DNA of 42,930 nucleotides, from positions 1-42,930 of the forward strand of contig JAJQCQ010000048.1 in the NCBI GenBank assembly GCA_021202635.1, read 5' to 3'. Origin of the DNA: Lachnospiraceae bacterium (lineage in GTDB: Bacteria; Bacillota; Clostridia; Lachnospirales; Lachnospiraceae). The position numbers and the translations under genes were made by a program. Shown piece by piece: positions 36,386 to 42,930 of this stretch. Position 1 is the stretch's first letter; every line of letters begins with the position of its first letter. The notes below the pieces were generated by a model. That model was not told the origin of the DNA and searched no databases. It saw only the letters and a program-made list of their open reading frames with translations.

Positions 36386-36426
36386 CAGCAGCCAAAACCT
36401 CGTGCGGGATTGGCTGCTGTTTTTTG
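36386..36426 (+). terminator. Terminator of the 826-residue protein gene
   Basis: CAGCAGCC pairs with GGCTGCTG (36412-36419) and seven T follow (36420-36426). Confidence 0.9.
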
Positions 36427-36557
36427 ATCATCCCCCTTTTGTCGCTCGAATCATTATATGTGCAGAGCCGGATAAGGATGTGGCCGCCTGGGAAAGAGAA
36501 ATGACAAGTAATTGACAAAATTATCAGAAAACAAATGAAAAGGTCAGATAACAAAAA

Positions 36558-36579
36558 CGTCACAAATTGTCATGTGACG
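36558..36579. other. Inverted repeat, possible operator
   Basis: CGTCACA and TGTGACG are 8 bp apart in a non-coding AT-rich stretch. It could be a regulator site for the surface-protein gene. Confidence 0.35.
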
Positions 36580-36669
36580 CGAAAAACGAAAAAAATGTAA
36601 GTAAACCTGCACAAAATCTGTGGCGGGAGGCAGGGCAATAATCGAAGAAATCCAAAAGTTATCCCAAAT

Positions 36670-36741
36670 TTATTCACACGTCAGTGGATAAAAAAACGCG
36701 CCAAAATGGACTTATACACTAAGTTATCCACATTATCCACA
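36670..36741 (+). promoter_or_regulatory. Cluster of DnaA boxes
   Basis: Two perfect DnaA boxes TTATCCACA abut each other at 36724-36732 and 36733-36741. TTATTCACA (36670-36678) also fits TTATNCACA. TTATCCACT on the minus strand (36683-36691) and TTATACACT (36712-36720) differ by one base. Five sites in 72 bp are far above chance. An AT-rich tract with eight T follows at about 36772-36780. No dnaA, dnaN or gene-direction change is near, so it is not an ordinary chromosomal origin. Confidence 0.7.
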
Positions 36742-37168
36742 TTTTGGGTGGGGAAATAAGTTGGTTTACATATTTTTTTTCGAGAACGTTCGTTTTGTGG
36801 ATTCTGATAAAATGAAAAATTCCGTCGGACTTTGTCGAAAAAAGGTTGACAGATGAGAAGTCAGTATTCCAATGACATAATCAGAAAATTCAGAACTTTC
36901 TGTAAAAAAAGGGGAGGAAGGTTTTTCCATGTACGGTCACCCTGAGGGCGGAAGGGAACGCGCGGCGCAAGGCGGGGACGCGGGTATTATGGAAGGATGC
37001 GATCGGTCGGGAATGGAAGGTGCAGCGAAGGTGCAGCAGTATATTATGGAAAAGCTGAAAGAAAATAAGAGATATGCTACTTTTATTTTACAGGATTGTG
37101 TGTTAGAATCAAAACGGAAACATTGGGACAGGTATTTTCTTGCAGACAGGAAAAGGAGAAGTAAGATT

Positions 37169-39151
37169 ATGAACAGGAGAAACTTATGCAAAAAGGCCGC
37201 GGTTCTGGCTATGGTGCTGGGATTCGCCATGGCGGCAGCGCCTGCTGCGGGTGCGGCGGATGATACGGCTGCCGCAGCGGCGACGTCCACCACACTGCTG
37301 GAAGCTTCGCAGGCTCTGGATGCAGCACAGACAACGATGGAAACGGCTTCAGCGGCTCTTGCGGAGGCAAAGGAAACGATGGAGGCGTCCAGTATCACGC
37401 TGACAAGTACCGCAAGCGCGGTAACAGAGGCGGAAGAGGCATTGATCGAGGCGGCAAGTAAGCTGGCGACCTCCACTGGTACGACGGCTCTGGAGACAGC
37501 GACTGCAGCGCTTACGGAGGCGGCAGCGGATCTGTCGGCGGCAAAGGCAGACCTCTCAAGCTCAGAGGCAGCGGTGACGACCTGGAGCGCGGCGCTGACT
37601 ACGGCAAAAGCCGCTTTGAGTCAGGCGGAAGCGGCACAGGAAGCGGCGCAGGAGGAATATGACGCGGCGAATGTCTCAGAAGAGGCGATCGAGGCGGCGA
37701 AGGCTGCTGTGGCTGCAGCGCAGACGGCGTACGATGAGGCGGATGCGGCAAATACGGCGGCGGCAGCGGCATATGAAGAGGCATATGCGGAAGCACAGAC
37801 TGCGACCAAGGCGTACAATGCCACAGAAGCTGCTTTTCAAAAAGCAGTCACAGAGAATGACGTTGCAGCTGCGGCTCTTCTGAAAGCGGAAGAGACCTTG
37901 ACAGAAGCGAACGCGGCTCTTGCGAAGCTGAGTGAGACAGATGCCGGCTACGCAGCTGCGGCAGCGGCAGTGGAAGCGGCGCAGGCAGAATATGACGAGG
38001 CGGTCACAGCGGCTGCGGCGGCAGAGACGGCGAAGGAGGAAGCGTATAACTATGCAGTTTCGGTTGCGGCTGTAGCGGCGCAGGCGGCGAAAGACGCAGA
38101 GACCGCGGAAGAGACGGCGAACCAGGCGAAGGAGACTCTGGCAGAAACGAAGGTACTTCTGGACTCCGCGGAGGAGACTTATAACACACTGGTGGCTCTT
38201 GCGGCGGCGCTCGAAGATGCGACGACCCAGGTGACAGCTGCGGAGACAGCAGTGAGCAACGCGACCACACTGTACAATGCGGCGACTGCATCGCTGCAGG
38301 TGGCACAGACCGATTATAATACAGCTGTGACAGCCTACAATACGGCCATTTCTGCTTACGCAGCCGCTTATAATGCGGCGACGGCGGAGGATCTCTCCGA
38401 GGCTGACCAGGCGAATGCGTCTACGGTGAGCGCTGCCCAGACTGCGCTGACAGAAGCGTATGACGCGTATAATGAAGCGGTAGAAGCATATAATACAGCT
38501 GTGGCGGCTCTTGCGGAGGCAGAAGACGCGTATGATGCCGCAGAAAAGGCGCTGGAGGAGGCACAGGCCGTTTATGATGAAATCAATGCGGACAGCATGG
38601 ATACGGAAAACGGTCTTGGCCTTGGCGGCGACGGGATCTGGTATTACTATAAGAATGGCAAAATCGATACCTCCTTCAGTGGAATTGCAAAGTATAATGG
38701 GAATTATTTCTTTGTGGCGAACGGTGTGCTCTGCAGCGATGCAAACGGACTGAATCTCTACAATGGAACCTGGTATTTCCTGACATTCGGACGGGTTCAG
38801 ACAGAGTGGACCGGTCCGGCACTGTATGATGGAGAGTGGTTCTATATCGTTGACGGTATTCTGGATACGACGAAGACCGGTCTTGTGGTCGAATACGATG
38901 GAGCTACCTTCCTTGCTTCAGCGGGTCATCTTCTTACCAGCTATAATGGACTGTGGCTGAATGATACGAGCATTGGCGGCGACGGCAAATGGTATTTCCT
39001 TGCCTCCGGACAGGTGCAGGAAGTCTCTCAGGTGGTTCTGTATGACGGCGCGTTCTTTGTGGTAGAAAACGGCGTCCTGAATACGAGCTACAATGGAACG
39101 ATTGTATATGATAATGCTACGTTTAAAGTTGTCAACGGACAGTTATACTGA
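37169..39151 (+). CDS. PspA-like surface protein: coiled coil plus cell-wall-binding-type repeats
   Basis: 660 residues. A signal peptide (NRRNLCKKAAVLAMVLGFAM, cut near AGAADD) precedes about 440 residues of Ala/Glu/Thr/Lys-rich helix with heptad-like spacing (units such as AAQEEYDAA, AYNEAVEAYNTAV). The last 180 residues hold about eight 20-residue aromatic repeats (GDGIWYYYKNGK, NGTWYFLTFGRV, DGEWFYIVDG, DGKWYFLASGQV), related to choline/glucan-binding repeats. The plan is that of pneumococcal PspA. ATG 37169 after AAAGGAGAAG is chosen because it begins the signal peptide; the upstream ATG at 36929 would bury it. Probably binds the cell wall non-covalently. A -10-like TAGAAT is at 37104-37109. 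Confidence 0.82.
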   Translation: MNRRNLCKKAAVLAMVLGFAMAAAPAAGAADDTAAAAATSTTLLEASQALDAAQTTMETASAALAEAKETMEASSITLTSTASAVTEAEEALIEAASKLATSTGTTALETATAALTEAAADLSAAKADLSSSEAAVTTWSAALTTAKAALSQAEAAQEAAQEEYDAANVSEEAIEAAKAAVAAAQTAYDEADAANTAAAAAYEEAYAEAQTATKAYNATEAAFQKAVTENDVAAAALLKAEETLTEANAALAKLSETDAGYAAAAAAVEAAQAEYDEAVTAAAAAETAKEEAYNYAVSVAAVAAQAAKDAETAEETANQAKETLAETKVLLDSAEETYNTLVALAAALEDATTQVTAAETAVSNATTLYNAATASLQVAQTDYNTAVTAYNTAISAYAAAYNAATAEDLSEADQANASTVSAAQTALTEAYDAYNEAVEAYNTAVAALAEAEDAYDAAEKALEEAQAVYDEINADSMDTENGLGLGGDGIWYYYKNGKIDTSFSGIAKYNGNYFFVANGVLCSDANGLNLYNGTWYFLTFGRVQTEWTGPALYDGEWFYIVDGILDTTKTGLVVEYDGATFLASAGHLLTSYNGLWLNDTSIGGDGKWYFLASGQVQEVSQVVLYDGAFFVVENGVLNTSYNGTIVYDNATFKVVNGQLY

Positions 39152-39222
39152 TGGATGGGACAGATCGTCTGATGTGAATGCACAGAAAACGATGTGACAG
39201 CTTTCTTTCCGATCAGACATGT

Positions 39223-39262
39223 GGCCTGTGGGTACCCTGACCAGTACTCACAGGCCTTTTTT
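39223..39262 (+). terminator. Terminator of the surface protein gene
   Basis: A 13-bp stem, GGCCTGTGGGTAC with GTACTCACAGGCC (one G-T), closes an 8-nt loop, followed by six T (39257-39262). Confidence 0.92.
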
Positions 39263-39363
39263 GCGGGCGTTTTCCTGTTTTTATAACCCCCGGTGGGGCT
39301 TGTGCCAGATTTCAATTTGATATATACTGTTGCCCAGATTATAACAGGAACAGGAGCAATGCT

Positions 39364-40140
39364 ATGAATGCGACAGCGCGAAAAGAGAATCCGTCCATGC
39401 TCTGGGAGATAGAAGAATACTGGACAAAGCGTGCGAAAAGCTATTCTGAGGAAGTGCGCTTCGAAATGGAGCATGAAAACGAGCGCCGCTGGATGGAAGT
39501 GCTGCAGCGGTATTTAAAAGGAATTCCGGGGAAGCGGGTGTTAGACATAGGAACAGGTCCGGGTTTTTTCGCGATTGGCCTGACAAAGCGCGGATATCAG
39601 GTAACCGCGGTCGACTATACCTGGAAAATGCTGGAAGAAGCGAAGAAAAACGCGGGAGCTCTCGCGGATAAGATTGACTTTTGGCAGATGGATGCCCAGA
39701 ATCTGGACTTTGAGGACGCAAGCTTTGACGCAATCGTTACCAGAAATCTGACTTGGAATCTGGAACGTCCGGGAGATGCTTACCGGGAATGGCACCGGGT
39801 TTTGAAAAAGGGCGGAGTGCTGCTGAACTTTGACGCGGGATGGTACAACTACCTTTTTGATGACGCGAAAGCAGTCTCCTTTGAAGAGGACCGGAAGCGT
39901 GTGAAAGACGCTCAGTTAAAGGATTTTGAATCCTACTCAGAGAGCGATAAGATGGAAGATATTTCCCGCAGGCTCGTTTTAAGCCGCTGCAAACGGCCGG
40001 AGACGGATATTGAGCTGCTTCGCCGTGCCGGATTCCGGCTGATCTACACAGATGAGGAAATCGGAGAAAAAGTCTGGGATGAGACTGAAAAAATGAATTA
40101 CGGCTCCAGGCCGATGTTTATGTTGCGGGGAGTAAAGTGA
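39364..40140 (+). CDS. Class I SAM-dependent methyltransferase
   Basis: 258 residues. Motif I VLDIGTGPGFFAIGL (about 59-73), an acidic end of strand 2 (TAVDYTWKML), then DAQNLDFEDASFDAIV and NLTWNLERP, all of the Methyltransf_11 type. The post-motif RVLKKGGVLLNFDAGWYNYLFDD is typical of small-molecule methyltransferases found in Clostridia. Substrate unknown. ATG 39364 follows AACAGGAGCA. It is a single gene after a strong terminator. Confidence 0.85.
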   Translation: MNATARKENPSMLWEIEEYWTKRAKSYSEEVRFEMEHENERRWMEVLQRYLKGIPGKRVLDIGTGPGFFAIGLTKRGYQVTAVDYTWKMLEEAKKNAGALADKIDFWQMDAQNLDFEDASFDAIVTRNLTWNLERPGDAYREWHRVLKKGGVLLNFDAGWYNYLFDDAKAVSFEEDRKRVKDAQLKDFESYSESDKMEDISRRLVLSRCKRPETDIELLRRAGFRLIYTDEEIGEKVWDETEKMNYGSRPMFMLRGVK

Positions 40141-40442
40141 GAGGCATACGCTCTCGATATGCATGGCCATTGAAAACCGTGCTTTCCGTGCGCGATCAGG
40201 GGTTCGAACCCTGGACATGGACGAAAAAAGCCGAGAAATGGAGGGGTTCGCACATCGTCAGTGCGCGGTATAATCAAAGGTGTAATCAAAGATATAGGTA
40301 CGGGCCAGGCGGAGCTGGGGCACCGTTTGGTTCCTTCTGCGTCGTCACCATAGAAGTTGCTGTTGAACTGCATTTTGGTTTGTGTTATAGTTTGAGCGTG
40401 ACAATAGAAGGTATAAAGCTACGGGTGTGGAGGTGCAGATAT
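40141..40442. other. Non-coding gap with a tRNA T-arm-like hairpin
   Basis: No gene. CAGGG-GTTCGAA-CCCTG at 40197-40213 is a perfect 5-bp hairpin with a T-loop sequence, as in a tRNA, but I found no matching acceptor, D or anticodon arms. GTAATCAAAG-like decamers repeat near 40270-40291. The promoter of the next gene lies at the end. Confidence 0.4.
40363..40391 (+). promoter_or_regulatory. Promoter of the second ATPase/nuclease gene
   Basis: TTGAAC (40363-40368), 17-bp spacer, TATAGT (40386-40391), about 50 bp before the start codon. Confidence 0.75.
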
Positions 40443-42050
40443 ATGGGCTATTATTTTAATAGTACACGACCATTTTCGCTCTATGAGAGTGAGACGAAGA
40501 AGCCTTATTTTATCGATAAATCGGATATGCTAAGAAAATTGATACCCCTGGTCGAAGAAGGCAATAACCATGTTTGTATTACTCGACCACGCCGTTTCGG
40601 AAAATCAATAATGGCAGCTATGGTTGGAGCTTTCTTCGGGAAAGGCGTAGACAGTAGCAGCATATTTGAAGTATTAAAGATTTCGGGAGAGAACGATTAT
40701 CGGCAGCATATGAATCAGCATAATGTGATTTATATGAATTTCATTAAGCCAGCGAATCAAAGCAGCAGCTATGAAGAGTTTATTCAACAGATTGAAAAAT
40801 TTCTGATTCGGGATCTTCGAAAGAGTTTTCCAGATGTGGATTACTGGAGAGGTTTATCATCCGCCGACTTTTTGGGGATGATTCATGAAGAGACAGGGGA
40901 AATTTTTATTTTTGTACTGGATGAATGGGATTGTATTTTTCATAAGAGCTTTATTACAGATGAGGATAGAAAGTATTTTATAAACTGGCTGGCGACAATG
41001 ACAAAGGATACCGGCTATGTTTCCTTAAGCTACATGACTGGGGTGCTTCCTATAGCGAAGTATTCGAGCGGCTCCACGATTAATAATTTTAAAGAGTATT
41101 CCATGCCAACGGATACCCTGTACAGTGACTATTTCGGATTTACAGATGCTGAGGTAGATGAACTATATTCAAGATACGAGACAAGAACAGAGCCTCCCAG
41201 GATTACAAGAGAGGATTTACGTTATTGGTATGATGGCTACCATACTCTTTCATCAAAACGAATTTACAATCCTCGTTCTGTAGTTGAAGCTTTAGACCGA
41301 AATTCTATTCAGAGCTACTGGACGAGAACGGGGCCTTATTCCGAGATTTCTACGTATGTAGTAAATGATATAGATGATGTGAAGAAAGATGTAGCTCTTA
41401 TGGTGGCTGGAGAAGCGGTGAAGGCCAGCGTAGAGGAGTTTGCGGCAACATCGATGAATTTAAACACACGCAATGAAATTCTGTCAGCGATGGTAGTATA
41501 TGGCTTCCTGGATTATGAGAAAGGAAAAGTGCGTATCCCGAATAAAGAACTGATGGATGAATTTGAAAAGACGATTCGGGAGCGGGAAGGACTTGGCTAT
41601 ATCCACAGGCTCGCAATTGAGTCTGAACGTATGCTGCGAGCGACATTACAGTGCGATACAAATACTGTGGAAGAGATTCTGCAATTTGCTCACGATACAG
41701 AAACGCCTTTACTGGATTATAATGATGAGGCTGAATTGACCGCGATTGTAAATCTCGTTTATCTGGCGGCAAGAGATAGCTATTATGTGGAACGTGAAGA
41801 TAAGGCAGGGCGCGGGTACGTGGATTTCATTTTTTATCCGGAAAAACAGGGGCAGGATGGCATTATCCTGGAATTGAAGGTTGATGATACGCCAGAGGCA
41901 GCCATCCGGCAGATAAAAAATCGAAATTATGTAATGAAATTTCAGGGGAAAATGGCCGAGAAGAAGCGCCATACGGGACGGATATTGATGGTGGGCATTG
42001 GATATGGTCGGAAGAAGAAGGAGCATCGCTGCAAAATAGAGGTTTTGTAG
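40443..42050 (+). CDS. AAA-ATPase-like protein with PD-(D/E)XK nuclease domain
   Basis: 535 residues. Family start FYFNSTRPFSLYESETKKPYFIDKS (in part), P-loop RPRRFGKSI (about 46-54), Walker B FIFVLDEWD, and the FGFTDAEVDELY and YDGYH blocks of AAA-ATPase_like proteins. The C-terminal PDDEXK_9-type core is intact: GRGYVDFIFYP gives the Asp and GIILELKV the Glu-x-Lys, followed by AAIRQIKNRNY. It thus differs from the paralogue at 9906-11738, whose core is split by an insertion. The ATG at 40443 with GGAGG is used; the open frame begins 306 bp earlier without a ribosome site. Function unknown. Confidence 0.87.
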   Translation: MGYYFNSTRPFSLYESETKKPYFIDKSDMLRKLIPLVEEGNNHVCITRPRRFGKSIMAAMVGAFFGKGVDSSSIFEVLKISGENDYRQHMNQHNVIYMNFIKPANQSSSYEEFIQQIEKFLIRDLRKSFPDVDYWRGLSSADFLGMIHEETGEIFIFVLDEWDCIFHKSFITDEDRKYFINWLATMTKDTGYVSLSYMTGVLPIAKYSSGSTINNFKEYSMPTDTLYSDYFGFTDAEVDELYSRYETRTEPPRITREDLRYWYDGYHTLSSKRIYNPRSVVEALDRNSIQSYWTRTGPYSEISTYVVNDIDDVKKDVALMVAGEAVKASVEEFAATSMNLNTRNEILSAMVVYGFLDYEKGKVRIPNKELMDEFEKTIREREGLGYIHRLAIESERMLRATLQCDTNTVEEILQFAHDTETPLLDYNDEAELTAIVNLVYLAARDSYYVEREDKAGRGYVDFIFYPEKQGQDGIILELKVDDTPEAAIRQIKNRNYVMKFQGKMAEKKRHTGRILMVGIGYGRKKKEHRCKIEVL

Positions 42051-42189
42051 CGTGGATGTATTCAAAGACGTTGGATATACAGGCAGGACGGGTGGTAGAA
42101 ACATTGCAGATACAGGATGAGGTATGACATAAATGGGAAATGTCAGTGATGGTAAGATGCCTGGAGAATCCAACCAGGTAATCAAGAAT

Positions 42190-42700
42190 TTATGACATAG
42201 CGGATGAAATCACCAGGCTCTGCTCGTGCGCAAAATCGTCGGGGATGATCTGATCATTCTGTTTTTTGTACAGTCCGTTTTTTGCGCCAATTTGCTCAAG
42301 GCCTTTTGTATTGTGTGGAACAAGAAATACTCCGGGAAGTATTTCTCTGATTCCATCTACCAGAATAAATTTGTCCCGCTGCGATGCTACCGCCTGCGGC
42401 ACGCTGATTTCGTGCATTCCTCCGGCAGCGGACAGGTAATTATTCATTGCCTCTTTTCTGGCATATACCTTTGCAGTTGGAGCGCGGCGAAACAGTTCCT
42501 CAAACCCTCCAGAGTGGTCATAGTGTCCGTGGGACAGGACATAAGCGTCTAAGTCGGTCAAAGAAATCCCCAGGGCATCCGCATTCTCGCAGAAGGAATT
42601 GCAACTCTCTGGGGAGATGGTTGTGCGTCCTACACGAGTCTTCAGCAGGGGAAAGGTAACCAGGAAAACGCATGCACAGGTGTATGCAATACTTTCGCCG
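42190..42700 (-). pseudogene. Degraded MBL-fold hydrolase gene
   Basis: The frame LTDLDAYVLSHGHYDHSGGF contains the metallo-beta-lactamase motif HxHxDH (42531-42514), and IPDDFAHEQSLVI matches the later part of small-molecule MBL hydrolases (dihydropteridine/RFAP-synthase-like group). The protein stops right after, at 42190, about 80-90 residues short. Upstream, TTISPES runs straight into NSFCENADALG at about 42604; relatives have some 25 residues between these parts (the GLSLYIE...LFDTGQ block), so an internal deletion is likely. Further upstream the expected LVE-type start is only found with a stop and frame changes. This is a decaying gene. Confidence 0.7.
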
Positions 42701-42783
42701 TAAGCCATAAAAATCCTTATAGGGCCGTATGTATATAAGGATACCAGCGGGTGCTGGTAATGAATGGAGGGCTTGTGCTCCAA

Positions 42784-42930
42784 TTCCAGGCTTTAAAACC
42801 CGCTGGCATCTTCGGAAGTAGAGATTCTTCGCCATGAGACCGAAATCCTCGTTAGATTCTGCATCTCCTGACTATTGAATGTGAACTTCCCGTAAGTTTT
42901 TACGCCTAAAGAGAAAAAAGAAGCCTGAAT
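42784..42930. other. Window end, no gene supported
   Basis: No frame with a ribosome site or known motif. It may hold the lost upstream part of the MBL gene or the edge of a gene beyond the window. Confidence 0.4.

Noticed and set aside
36670-36741. Chromosomal replication origin
   Set aside because: No dnaA/dnaN, no change of gene direction, and no paired origin unwinding motif; kept only as a DnaA-box cluster.
36929-37168. Coding extension before the surface protein
   Set aside because: It would put 80 non-conserved residues before a clear signal peptide that has its own ribosome site.
40137-40442. N-terminal extension of the ATPase/nuclease protein
   Set aside because: The extra 102 codons include a T-arm-like hairpin and the promoter, while ATG 40443 has a perfect ribosome site and starts the conserved family sequence.

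Overview
The window looks like chromosomal DNA of a Clostridia-class Firmicute, most likely a Lachnospiraceae gut anaerobe. This is inferred from strong AGGAGG-type ribosome sites, sigma-A promoters with 17-bp spacers, a T-box leader on tyrS, a yybP-ykoY manganese leader, a CIRCE-like site at clpB, a DUF4250 gene, and several ATPase/PD-(D/E)XK genes of the type that crowd these genomes. Most coding DNA has intermediate GC. The first 1.9 kb is clearly more AT-rich.

Layout. 1-1984: an AT-rich segment with one M48-like soluble zinc peptidase gene, bracketed by a 17-bp direct repeat whose right copy is the start of capF. 1985-5882: a cell-surface amino-sugar operon, capF-capG-glmM-type mutase (UDP-N-acetyl-L-fucosamine and GlcN-P steps). 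6201-7953: HtrA protease behind a promoter with five CACA boxes at exact 11-bp steps. 8029-9642: gdhA with a small MITE in its leader and a structured tail. 9841-11896: a minus-strand ATPase/nuclease gene with an in-frame palindromic insertion. 12227-15340: clpB (CIRCE-like control) and a DUF4250 gene. 15402-18454: an ATPase of the DUF234 type, then a convergent membrane phosphoesterase. 18532-24177: recQ, a dipeptide epimerase and a frameshifted SH3b-NlpC/P60-serine hydrolase fusion, which together suggest muropeptide recycling. 24356-26275: a MNT/HEPN toxin-antitoxin pair followed closely by an AAA_14/DUF4143 ATPase. 26369-29124: T-box, tyrS and a polysaccharide deacetylase. 29156-31048: brnTA and rarA. 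31069-31260: a 176-bp MITE with a perfect 8-bp target duplication. 31253-32310 (minus): a GDT1/UPF0016 Mn exporter under a Mn riboswitch. 32373-36426: a YbaK deacylase, a hypothetical gene between two palindromic repeats, and an 826-residue exported protein of unknown role. 36660-39262: a DnaA-box cluster, then a PspA-like coiled-coil surface protein. 39364-42050: a methyltransferase and a second ATPase/nuclease gene. 42190-42700 (minus): a decaying MBL-fold hydrolase pseudogene.

Themes. The window mixes housekeeping stress and repair genes (htrA, clpB, recQ, rarA, ybaK) with envelope genes (capFG, glmM, epimerase, NlpC fusion, deacetylase, coiled-coil surface protein) and accessory modules (two toxin-antitoxin pairs, four orphan P-loop ATPase/nuclease genes). 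Two dispersed small-repeat families are visible: MITEs with GTAAC(N)2TTCAG ends and about 8-bp AT-rich target duplications, and 55-62-bp palindromes with GTTACnGGTCACACC arms. Several proteins carry in-frame linker expansions, some built of inverted repeats. The best candidates for something new are the 11-bp-phased htrA promoter array, the SH3b-NlpC-serine hydrolase fusion, the in-frame palindromic insertion next to a nuclease active site, the MITE family, and the DnaA-box cluster far from any dnaA gene.
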